Source: Gracilaria caudata
Taxonomy: Eukaryota > Rhodophyta > Florideophyceae > Gracilariales > Gracilariaceae
Assembly: GCA_030374735.1 (NCBI GenBank)
Contig: JASCIV010000433.1
Span: forward strand, 1-20,202
DNA: 20,202 nt
Reading direction: 5' to 3'
The notes beneath the pieces are model-generated. The model saw nothing but the letters and a program-made list of their open reading frames with translations. It was not told the DNA's origin and did no database searches. The translations under genes and the position numbers were made by a program. Positions 9,624 to 17,039 of this stretch are shown here, piece by piece (the first letter of the stretch is position 1; every line of letters starts with the position of its first letter).

Positions 9624-10799
9624 TCAGTTGGCTAGCTCCTTGAGCTCACTGGTGGAACTGGATCTCACGGAAAGACTGCGAATGCTGGGACGTCTCGAGG
9701 CAAGCAGCGGAGGGAGAGCGGTGCTGGGGTTGGCTCTGCTCTCGATAAGATGATCTAGACACAGCGTTTGGTCGAGCTTTGCGCGGTCAGCTTCGTTACT
9801 CGCCTCAGATACGGTGGTCAAACCAATGCCGTCTGCCTGAGATATGGCCGTGTATATTGAGTTGACTGCTGATAGCGCATCGAACCTAGACTGTACAATG
9901 TGCTCCGGCCACTCATCTCGTATTCGCTGTTGAAACATGGACTCGTACACGTCCTTTTGCAAAAGCTCGGGGTTTGGAATGCTGCTTTCAAGCACGGCGC
10001 TAGGGGTCTGCACCAGTTCGAAGAGCGCGGACGACGCGGGATCGGCGGTGCGGAATGAATTTGGTCCCGGAGCTGTGTTGGAGTGCAAAGAAGTGAACGA
10101 ACCGTTGGAGGGCAATCTGGTGGCGGAATGAGCCACACCAGGGCGGTGCGAGGAAGGCTGTCGCTCCTTTGGCAGACTGTCCAACTCAGCGGAACCCCCT
10201 AGACTGGATGCGGGGTCCTCATCATCGAATAGTAGAATTGGCTGCGTGCTGTCGGCGATGGAGGGATTGGAAGCTGCCCCAGCTGGAGTGCTGGGAGTGG
10301 AGGGCTTGCCATGTGCGGAGGCACTGAGATGCGGCAACGTTCGCGTACGAAAGATCTTATCGCCGGATTTGTGGGTGACGCGAATAGAAAGTTTGAGCGT
10401 CGTGTTGAGCAAACTGCCCTGAACGAGGTAATTGCGCGAAAGAAAGCCGACGGCGGCCACCTCGGCAAGGTCGACGGTGACGGTGCCCTCAAAGGAGCTG
10501 GCGGAGCCAACCCAGCGGGCGCGGCGCTCCGAGCGCAGCTGCAGCAGGAGGGGGGCCGGTTGCAGAAGAGTATGGTCCGCGGCATCGGACGAGATGGGGA
10601 GAGTGAAATGCGCCTGACAGTCCCATCGAATGAGGTTGCCGGGCTCGACTGGCAGCGACGGGGTACGACCGTCCTGCGGGGAGGCGCGACGCGCGCGCCA
10701 TTGCACGTAGAGCAGCTGATGGATAGGCGGGATGCTGTCGAGCTGGTGGATGGTCAACGCCACCGCGAACACTCGCGGCGGTCCGCCGCGGAAGCGCAT
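9624..10799 (-). CDS. Protein with N-terminal C2-like (NT-C2, EEIG1/EHBP1-type) domain
   Basis: 391 residues. Residues about 10-143 read as the NT-C2 domain (EEIG1/EHBP1 N-terminal family): FAVALTIHQLDSI, LLYVQWRARR, VEPGNLIRWDCQAHFTLPI, FEGTVTVDLAEVA and RNYLVQGSLLNTTLKLSIRV match the beta-strand order and the 'L-x-x-S-x-x-N-x-T-L-x-x-x-I' ending of the family. In animals and plants this domain is linked to membrane attachment, endosomal traffic and organelle movement. The remaining 240 residues are Ser/Pro-rich and probably disordered, with an acidic DDEDP patch and a helical segment near YESMFQQRIRDEWPEHIVQSRFDALSAVNSIY. The start at 10799 (MRFRGG) is the nearest ATG before the domain and has G at -3; the frame stays open to 11117 but that part is Cys/Arg-rich and looks noncoding. 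Domain confident, role inferred. Confidence 0.8.
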   Translation of the reverse strand: MRFRGGPPRVFAVALTIHQLDSIPPIHQLLYVQWRARRASPQDGRTPSLPVEPGNLIRWDCQAHFTLPISSDAADHTLLQPAPLLLQLRSERRARWVGSASSFEGTVTVDLAEVAAVGFLSRNYLVQGSLLNTTLKLSIRVTHKSGDKIFRTRTLPHLSASAHGKPSTPSTPAGAASNPSIADSTQPILLFDDEDPASSLGGSAELDSLPKERQPSSHRPGVAHSATRLPSNGSFTSLHSNTAPGPNSFRTADPASSALFELVQTPSAVLESSIPNPELLQKDVYESMFQQRIRDEWPEHIVQSRFDALSAVNSIYTAISQADGIGLTTVSEASNEADRAKLDQTLCLDHLIESRANPSTALPPLLASRRPSIRSLSVRSSSTSELKELAN

Positions 10800-11201
10800 G
10801 GCGGACGGCGACGACACACTTTGAGAGCGCGCGCGCGAAAGGGAGCGGTCGCAAACAGCAAACGCCAAGCAAGCTGACGAGCGAGTGCAGTGCGTTGGGC
10901 AAGGCCCGCACCGCCACGCGGACACGCTTCCAGCATGCACGCGCCGCACGTGCGTCGCGCACATGGCGCAGCTGCGGTGGCGGAAAGGCGACGCGCACGC
11001 GCCGGCGGGAGATGATGCGCCGTGTACGGTCATACGGCTGGCGGCGGAGGGTCCACCGTCCATTGGGTGCACGAGATGATGCTGCACATGTCGCATGCAT
11101 AAACGAAGCACAACCAAAAGCCAACCTGGCTATTCGTCGCCGCGAGCTCTCTTTCCCTGACCGGTGCTCTTGGCGTTCCATTGCGCTCTGACCTCCTGCT
11201 C
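10800..11201. promoter_or_regulatory. Divergent promoter region between NT-C2 and PiT genes
   Basis: About 400 bp separate the start codons of two divergent genes, so both promoters and 5' UTRs must fit here. The DNA is GC-rich with many GCGC and CACGCG tracts and keeps several frames open by composition alone. No TATA box or other specific element could be assigned. Confidence 0.5.
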
Positions 11202-12752
11202 ATGCCGTCCTACGCTTCGCCGAGCGCATTCGTCGCCGCAGCGCCGCTGGCCACCCGCGGCGCCGCCGCATCGCTTCGTCGCGCGCCAGCGGCGTTGCGA
11301 TGTGGCTCTTTTGTGGTGCCGTTGCGACGCGTCAAACCGCCACTTCTGCGCGATGTTCTTCCCACGGAGAGTGGCGATGGCGTCGAACGAATGCCCACCA
11401 CAAAATGCGTTCCACGCGCCGCCATACTCACCCCCGGATTGTTGGTGATTTTCGGTGGCATCGTCGCCTTCGCGCTCAGCGCCGCCTTAGGTGCCAATGA
11501 TGTCGCCAATTCGCTGGGCACCTCGGTTGGAACCGGGGCCATAAAGGTTTCTGCTGCGCTTGCTATTGGCGCCGTCATGGAATTTGCGGGTGCCGTATTA
11601 TTTGGAAGCACCGTTACAAGGACCATTTCGTCGGGTGTCGTCACGATCGGGGCCGCAACCTTCGCCGCGCCCGTGAACTACATGCTCGGCATGCTCGCTG
11701 TGTTGTTTGGCTGCACCGTCTGGATGGCTGTCGCCACCAAGTTCGGACTACCTGTGTCCTCCACTCATTCCGTCGTCGGCGCGCTCATCGGCTTGGGACT
11801 GGTATCTGGCTGGGGCATTAACTACGTCGCCGTGCAACGCATTGTGGCAAGCTGGTTCTTATCGCCGCTCGTCGGCGGCGTAATCGCAACTCTGTTGTAC
11901 AAGGCCATCAGCGTCGCTATCGTGGATGCAAAGAGACCGGCGCAGGCCACTCGCCGCTTTTTACCGGTGCTGGCGGGTGGCGCGTCGTTTGTGCTCACCA
12001 TGTTTGTTTTGGGGAAGGGCGTGCGTTTTGCGCAGGCTCTCACACCGGATCGCGTGTTTTATATTGCGTTGGGAGTTGCTTTCGCGTGCTCTGGTGTTGC
12101 AGGCGCGCTGGCCACAGCTATTCATTCCAGGCAGTACATCGCGCGTAAGTTTGGCGTCAATGGCAATGGGACCCTGTCTGGCTCCGGTGTGGCGAATGCC
12201 TCGGTTATGGAGCAGCAGGAAGACGTGGAGCGCATTTTCAAGGTATTGCAGGTGGTGACGGCATGTCTGTTGTCGTTCTCGCACGGATCGAATGATGTTT
12301 CCAACGCGATTGGACCGTTCGCGGCGATTTTCTCCATGTGGAAGAATAATGGACGGATAGATGGGATAGTGACGATCCCCCCTTGGATTTTGGTGCTGGG
12401 CGGTCTGGGCATTTCCACAGGGCTTGGGCTGTTTGGAAAGCCAGTGATGGAGACGGTTGGGAAGAAAATCACAAAACTCAAGCCCACGATGGGGTTCGCT
12501 GTGGAGCTGAGCACGGCACTGACAGTGCTGGTGGCTTCAGAACTGGGACTGCCCGTTTCTACTACTCATACGCTTATCGGGTGTATCGTGGCTATTGGGT
12601 TATCGAATGGTGATTCAAAGGCAGTGAACAAAACGACTCTTGCGAACATTGCGGGCTCTTGGGGGGTGACTTTGCCGGTTTCAGCGCTTGTTACTGTGGT
12701 GTTTTACGTAGCTCTTCGGCCATTTCTACCCGTGGTTCCGGCGCTTCTATAA
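11202..12752 (+). CDS. PHT2: PiT-family phosphate transporter, plastid PHT2-like
   Basis: Inorganic phosphate transporter of the PiT (SLC20/PHT2) family, 516 residues. The two inverted PiT signatures are clear: GANDVANSLGTSVGTGAI (from residue 97) and SHGSNDVSNAIGPFAA (from residue 360). The paired LPVSSTHSVVG and LPVSTTHTLIG motifs, one in each half, also mark the family. About 11-12 hydrophobic segments span the protein, with a hydrophilic linker near residues 310-345. The N-terminus MPSYASPSAFVAAAPLATRGAAASLRRAP is rich in Ser/Ala/Arg with a Phe at 10, resembling a plastid transit peptide; with the PHT2 similarity this suggests the plastid inner envelope and H+- or Na+-coupled uptake. The frame is open back to a TTG at 11181, but the first ATG is 11202. 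Divergent from the NT-C2 gene and tail-to-tail with the next gene, 19 bp away. Family very confident; plastid location inferred. Confidence 0.93.
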   Translation: MPSYASPSAFVAAAPLATRGAAASLRRAPAALRCGSFVVPLRRVKPPLLRDVLPTESGDGVERMPTTKCVPRAAILTPGLLVIFGGIVAFALSAALGANDVANSLGTSVGTGAIKVSAALAIGAVMEFAGAVLFGSTVTRTISSGVVTIGAATFAAPVNYMLGMLAVLFGCTVWMAVATKFGLPVSSTHSVVGALIGLGLVSGWGINYVAVQRIVASWFLSPLVGGVIATLLYKAISVAIVDAKRPAQATRRFLPVLAGGASFVLTMFVLGKGVRFAQALTPDRVFYIALGVAFACSGVAGALATAIHSRQYIARKFGVNGNGTLSGSGVANASVMEQQEDVERIFKVLQVVTACLLSFSHGSNDVSNAIGPFAAIFSMWKNNGRIDGIVTIPPWILVLGGLGISTGLGLFGKPVMETVGKKITKLKPTMGFAVELSTALTVLVASELGLPVSTTHTLIGCIVAIGLSNGDSKAVNKTTLANIAGSWGVTLPVSALVTVVFYVALRPFLPVVPALL

Positions 12753-12771
12753 ACGGGCGTATGGCGCGTTC

Positions 12772-13086
12772 TCAAAAACGTATGATGAATACTATAATGA
12801 AGGTTGCTAGGAGTGATCCGCCTGCGATGGCGGCGACCAGACCGGCGCTCTCTGCGTCGATGTTGGTGAAGGGCCCGATGTCGACTCGGGACGCGAGGTG
12901 AAGCGCGACGTTGTGCAAAGCGTCGGTGAGGCCGGACGCGACGGGAGGCGAGGTCAGCATTCGGGCGCGCGCGGGGCGCGAGACGGGGGATATGGGGCGA
13001 GTGAAACGGGGCGTACAGGTTGAGATGCGTGCACGACGGGGGAGCAATGGTTGGGGAAGGGAGGGCGTGAAGGCGGTGAGGGCCAT
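12772..13086 (-). CDS. Small plastid-targeted protein with one C-terminal membrane helix
   Basis: 104 residues, family not recognised. The N-terminus MALTAFTPSLPQPLLPRRARIS is rich in Ser/Thr/Pro/Arg, has Phe at 6 and lacks acidic residues until far downstream, as in red algal transit peptides; cleavage could be near ARARMLTS (about residue 43). The mature part would be about 60 residues: an amphipathic stretch (LTDALHNVALHLASRV), an acidic FTNIDAES turn, then one long hydrophobic helix AGLVAAIAGGSLLATFIIVFIIRF that ends the protein. Low-mass one-helix subunits of thylakoid complexes look like this, but I could not match it to a known Psb, Psa or Pet subunit, and it lacks the ExxNxR motif of one-helix LHC relatives. 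The ATG at 13086 has a strong context (aaaATGg). An upstream in-frame ATG at 13155 exists but would bury the transit peptide. Confidence 0.6.
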   Translation of the reverse strand: MALTAFTPSLPQPLLPRRARISTCTPRFTRPISPVSRPARARMLTSPPVASGLTDALHNVALHLASRVDIGPFTNIDAESAGLVAAIAGGSLLATFIIVFIIRF

Positions 13087-13279
13087 TTTTGGGGGCGGAT
13101 GGTTTCGACGACGGTGAGCGCGACAGAGATGCGCTGGGATCTCGAGCGCTTGCACGTGAGATCAACAGGAGCGGAGCGAATTTGAAGAGAGCGTCATCAC
13201 AACCATGATGGTTGAGCGCGCGCCAATGGCGGCGTCACAAGTGTGGGGGTTCACTGGTTTTTTCCAGAAAGCTTTTTTG

Positions 13280-13302
13280 AACCTTCCCGTGCCGGGAAGG
13301 TT
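13280..13302. repeat. Perfect inverted repeat, 10-bp stem with 3-nt loop
   Basis: Arms aaccttcccg (13280-13289) and cgggaaggtt (13293-13302) are exact reverse complements around the loop tgc. It is followed by a second, looser repeat of GGTTA/TAACC elements (about 13309-13338). It lies about 195 bp upstream of the one-helix gene start and in no convincing ORF, so it could be a protein-binding palindrome or a structured RNA element. Confidence 0.7.
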
Positions 13303-13527
13303 ACGAGGGTTACCGGTGCTTTCAAAGGCGGGTTAACCGTATATCCCTTGAAGATTCTCCACGCCGTGGGTCAAGGCAAGAGAGAGTCTCCGGAAGGTCG
13401 ATTCTAGGAGCTTCGGTAGATAACATGACGATGCAACGACAGCGCTTATCATTCAACGTGTTGCGCTCAGCAGTCATCAGCGCTGTTCAGTAAAGCTACA
13501 CACCGCAGCCGATCAGCAACCGTCGCT

Positions 13528-13923
13528 ATGTATCTCATCGGCTTTCGACCAAAGCATGTGCTCGGAAGCACACCGATCTCTCCGGGTTTCCTCGATATCG
13601 TCGACGCTGCACATTCTCGGTGGCGTCACGTGCTCGCAGAGCACGCAGCCGCCGTGATGGCTGACGAAAAACAGCCATCGTGCGAACGCCGCACCGCGCC
13701 AGCACCCCCAATCACGTGCAGCGTGGCCAGTCACGCGGCCGAAGGTGCGAACACGCATCTCAAACCCTCTACAGTGTCCCCTTCGTTACCACAAACATCC
13801 ATCGCCACGCACCACCAGCACGAATCCCGCACGCCGCTCATCGAAGAGCTTCCAGGCCCGGCGTCGCTTCGCGGACGAAGCGGCGTCTCTGTCACGAGCG
13901 AGCCCTCGCTGCCACCCAGATAA
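13528..13923 (+). CDS. Possible small hypothetical protein (131 residues)
   Basis: An ATG frame of 131 codons with regular codon choice (GC-rich third positions) and plausible composition: a short hydrophobic start MYLIGF, a helical part FLDIVDAAHSRWRHVLAEHAAAVMADE, then a Pro/Ser/His-rich tail. No domain is recognised. It could be a real small gene, an upstream ORF in the B-box transcript, or chance; the minus strand is also open across its first half. I could not find a Cys/His pattern, signal peptide or membrane span. Confidence 0.3.
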   Translation: MYLIGFRPKHVLGSTPISPGFLDIVDAAHSRWRHVLAEHAAAVMADEKQPSCERRTAPAPPITCSVASHAAEGANTHLKPSTVSPSLPQTSIATHHQHESRTPLIEELPGPASLRGRSGVSVTSEPSLPPR

Positions 13924-14266
13924 GATTCCGACGCACGCAATCCGATCAGGTGGCCGTGCTTAGCCACGTAACATGCACCGTTTCACGCTTGTCGCCAATC
14001 AGCGCGTCCCGTTGTGCGCCAAATATCTGCGCTCGTCGAGACTCTCATGTTAGCGGTGTTCGTAACGCAGATATTTTGGTGCGTCTGCAGAGGTGGACGT
14101 TTTTGCCCTTGCACCCATCTCTCCCACACACTCCACCCATTTTCCCCCGTGGCGACCTCCACCCTTCACATTGCTCTCGTTCCTCTTTCGCCCCGTTGTC
14201 CGCCGTTCCCTCTAACACAGCCGCATCGCCGCGCTCGCGTTCGCTTGCAAGCGTCATCGCGTCTCC

Positions 14267-15988
14267 ATGACGCGTCTAGTACGCGTGCGAGCCATTTGCG
14301 ACGGATGCTCCGCCGCCGCCGCCACTCTGTTTTGCGTCTCACTTCGCAACGTTCTTTGTGACAAATGCAATTGTATTCGACCGAGATCACGTCATCCGCA
14401 CGTCGCTCTCTCCTCCGCTATCACCGCGTTACCGTTTTGTGAGTACTGTGACATTGCTCCCGCTACTGTTTATTGTGAGACCGAGAGCGCCACGCTTTGT
14501 GGTAAGTGTGACGAGACCGTCCACAAGGCCGCTCCACTTTCGCATTGTCGAACTCCTATCGAAAATACTTTGCGAACTCGGGCTGTCGAGTTTCGCACCA
14601 GGTCGGCATCTAGGGCTCGTAAGCGACCCACAAAGTCTTACACCATCCGGCCCAAAGACTTGCAGCGAACCACAAATTCTCTATCTCGCTTGGATCGCAA
14701 GGAGCATCGCATTGTCGATCAACGCGCTTGTGCGCCCTCGTCGGTGCGTCCATCCATGCCGAGAGTGGCTGCAAAGCTGTCACCACAAAGGCAGCAGTCT
14801 GTTTCCCAACAGGTTGCACCACCTCCCGCCCAAAACGCACCTGATACCAAGAGTTCCACTTTAGCCACGCACAATCACGAGAGTAGCACCCTGCCGACTC
14901 AGTCTTCTATCACCACCCCCACCGAGCAAACACAACCCATTCACGATTCCCAGCCTGTCAACGATCCTTCTCGCAATCATCTCTTCCACACCGATGAATA
15001 CACGCCCTTCTTTGGGTCTCACCCCACGCATTCTAACGCGCACATGTCCGTTTACGCTTACCCTTTCTCGTCGTTGCCCACTGAGATCGCAGACGCTGCC
15101 AAATCCCTATGTGAGCCGCTGCTCATTACTGAAGAGCCCAATATTCAGCCTTTGGAAACAGATCCGCTAGCGGAACCGGACTCAAGCATCCTTGATCTCA
15201 GCAACGTCATTTCTTGTGCCTCTATAGATCCCTCAACTGATGACAGTCTACATCACGGCCACTTGAGACCGCCGCCTCCGTCCCCCTACGCACCGCCCGC
15301 TCCCGCTCCTGCTCCTGCCATAAATTCAATCCATTCCGCGTTGCGTCGAAAGAACAACCAAACTCAATCGTCCATAACCGCTACTGTTGCCGCAGCTGCG
15401 ACAGCCGCGGCAGAAATGTATCTATTGAACACCGCCCCTCACGTGACTGCTTCTAGAGAGAAAGTAAGCGTGTCTCTCATAGACGTTAGTCGTGCGGTAG
15501 ATCCTGTTGGACTGGCCGCTGCCGCTACTGCAGCCGCCGAATCAGCCGCAGCTGCCGTTGAAATGAGTTCTCTTTCAACTCGATCTCCCGCCCCGGAAAT
15601 GCAGCAAAGAGGTCGCCTGTCTAGACATGTGTCTGAGCCTATCCTACCAATTCGAGCAGCCGCACAGCAGCACGTGTTTGATGAGGCAATGAGACGGCTT
15701 GATATAGATCTCGTCAAGCATCGCATCAAGGAGGAGGCGCACATGGCGAATGGAAAGCTACAATTCGGAGCTGCTGAAGGATCGAATCAAGTTATACCAT
15801 CGGTACACGAGTATACTAGCAATGAGCTGGGGAGAAGCCATGTAGTCGATGATCTTGAGGCACAGAGAGAGGAGTTTGCTATGTTTGGTTCGCTCCGTTT
15901 GTCGCAGTTTGATCAAACTCATTCGTCGTCCCTGGAATTCGAATCTGGTGGAGATTTCTGCAAGGCACTCGACTCCAATAATGGCTAA
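14267..15988 (+). CDS. Double B-box zinc-finger protein (BBX-like) without CCT domain
   Basis: 573 residues. Two adjacent plant-type B-box zinc fingers sit at the N-terminus. The second is complete: C58, C61, C70, C78, C81, H86, H93 (C-X2-C-X8-C-X7-C-X2-C-X4-H). The first keeps the Cys spacing (C11, C14, C23, C31, C34) but has Pro39 where the first His is expected, with candidate ligands at C36, H43 and H45. A basic stretch RTRSASRARKRPTKSY (about 108-123) may be a nuclear signal. The rest is low complexity: Gln/Pro/Thr-rich 160-250, PAPAPA near 345, and two alanine-rich copies of AAAATAAAE around 370-430. No CCT domain is visible at the C-terminus. BBX proteins in plants are transcription regulators in light and circadian responses; that role here is inferred. 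The ATG context is weak (tccATGa), but no earlier in-frame ATG exists. It converges with the uL14 gene. Confidence 0.85.
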   Translation: MTRLVRVRAICDGCSAAAATLFCVSLRNVLCDKCNCIRPRSRHPHVALSSAITALPFCEYCDIAPATVYCETESATLCGKCDETVHKAAPLSHCRTPIENTLRTRAVEFRTRSASRARKRPTKSYTIRPKDLQRTTNSLSRLDRKEHRIVDQRACAPSSVRPSMPRVAAKLSPQRQQSVSQQVAPPPAQNAPDTKSSTLATHNHESSTLPTQSSITTPTEQTQPIHDSQPVNDPSRNHLFHTDEYTPFFGSHPTHSNAHMSVYAYPFSSLPTEIADAAKSLCEPLLITEEPNIQPLETDPLAEPDSSILDLSNVISCASIDPSTDDSLHHGHLRPPPPSPYAPPAPAPAPAINSIHSALRRKNNQTQSSITATVAAAATAAAEMYLLNTAPHVTASREKVSVSLIDVSRAVDPVGLAAAATAAAESAAAAVEMSSLSTRSPAPEMQQRGRLSRHVSEPILPIRAAAQQHVFDEAMRRLDIDLVKHRIKEEAHMANGKLQFGAAEGSNQVIPSVHEYTSNELGRSHVVDDLEAQREEFAMFGSLRLSQFDQTHSSSLEFESGGDFCKALDSNNG

Positions 15989-16577
15989 CCTTTTCAAGAA
16001 ACACAACGCTTAGATTTAATGATAGATCTAGATCTATACGCACATGTATATTTCTAACTTAGTGGTTTAGAGTTTGTATCATTACATTTGAGGGTTTACG
16101 TTGGTTTTGTAAGTGCAGCCTACAAGTCTGAGTTGAACTGGATAGGATGTGAGGGAGGCATTAGATAAGAGAATGGATATGTCTTGTCTTGATCTTGTTT
16201 GAAGAAACTCAACTACGATTTCCTGCGTTTCTAGGGCGCCGGGGTTCGTCATCTGTTAGGCATGTATGTGGTGGGAGATTTAATATATTCGGGTCAACCA
16301 AGAAGCTTTGGAAATGCATTCCTCATCCAGTTTGAACTTCATTAATGGTGCAGCATGCTGCCTTAAGAGGATGCGGACCAGGATTCTTCTTACAGGTAGA
16401 TTGGACTTCTGTTTGGTCGAGGAAAACTGGATAGGTAACTTTGGCCAATATGTTGCAGAGTACTGATAAATATCTGTCGTATTGGGCATGTGGGATTGTT
16501 TCAATCGACAAGATCACGTTTTATTTGCTCTCCAGGATTCGCCTGCTTCGCAATCATACCTTATCCATTACAACTGC
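15989..16577. other. Convergent 3' region between B-box and uL14 genes
   Basis: AT-richer DNA (about 590 bp) holding the 3' UTRs of two convergent genes. A perfect 16-bp palindrome atagatctagatctat lies at 16022-16037, 34 nt after the B-box stop codon. Small minus-strand ORFs here (16280-16517) have no recognisable features. No other gene seen. Confidence 0.5.
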
Positions 16578-17039
16578 TCACATGTTTCTGTTTGGCGAAT
16601 ATCGAGTGAAAACGCAAGGGGATGAACAGCTTCTTCGCGTTCCATCTGCCAAAGTCGAAAATAGAATAGCCCGAGAAAGAGACAAAACTTTGAGAAAGCG
16701 TTTTCTATCCAGGGCGGCGGAAACAGGCCCCCTAATTCTGGTTCCCAACGGAGCACCTTCTGCGTTTAAAAGCACAGCTGCTGTCTCAGCAGTGCGCATA
16801 TAACCGCCGTCTCTTCGCACCGGTTCGTTCTTTGATCGAATCACAAGTGCACGATGGATTTCTCCTTTCTTGGCTTTCTTGGATGTCACGGAGCGATCAT
16901 TGGATGTGACAGATACCACTAGTTCGGAACCGACGTTTCCTGATGGTCGCTGACGTTTACGACGGAGGATGTTGATGCAGCGTACGGTTTTTGCGCCTGA
17001 ATTGTCGGCAACTCGCAATACTGTTCGCATCTGCACCAT
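16578..17039 (-). CDS. MRPL14: Ribosomal protein uL14, bacterial/mitochondrial type
   Basis: Large-subunit ribosomal protein uL14 of bacterial type. The core reads MVQMRTVLRVADNSGAK, KKGEIHRALVIRSK, RRDGGYMRTAETAAVLLN, PLGTRIRGPV, FLKVLSLSRAIL, in the order of bacterial L14. The QMRTVL start is especially like the plant mitochondrial form (HUELLENLOS). Red algal plastid genomes carry their own rpl14, so a nuclear bacterial-type copy most likely serves the mitochondrial ribosome. Two oddities: the open frame starts exactly at the core with no targeting presequence (an in-frame TAG lies 36 nt upstream of the ATG), and after the normal end (SLSRAIL) there are 27 extra residues, Ser/Arg/Cys-rich. 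A short upstream exon with acceptor at about 17071 or 17042 could supply a presequence. It is divergent from eIF3g. Confidence 0.88.
   Translation of the reverse strand: MVQMRTVLRVADNSGAKTVRCINILRRKRQRPSGNVGSELVVSVTSNDRSVTSKKAKKGEIHRALVIRSKNEPVRRDGGYMRTAETAAVLLNAEGAPLGTRIRGPVSAALDRKRFLKVLSLSRAILFSTLADGTRRSCSSPCVFTRYSPNRNM

Larger units (their letters stand above)
13087..14266. other. Intergenic region upstream of the one-helix and B-box genes
   Basis: About 1.2 kb between two divergent genes, so it must hold both promoters. Notable contents are a perfect 10-bp hairpin at 13280-13302 and a coding-like small ORF at 13528-13923 (listed separately). From about 14095 to 14266 the plus strand is strongly pyrimidine-rich, as expected for the 5' UTR of the B-box gene. 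Confidence 0.45.

Noticed and set aside
10311..10877. Long plus-strand ORF (188 codons) opposite the NT-C2 gene
   Set aside because: It is the shadow of the NT-C2 gene; its translation is Arg/Gly-rich with no domain, whereas the minus frame has a recognisable one.
10489..11181. Minus-strand ORF of 230 codons overlapping the NT-C2 start and the divergent promoter
   Set aside because: Arg/Ala-rich translation produced by GC-rich DNA; it conflicts with the well-supported NT-C2 frame.
12122..12514. Minus-strand ORF of 130 codons inside the PiT gene
   Set aside because: Antisense shadow of the transporter; no family resemblance.
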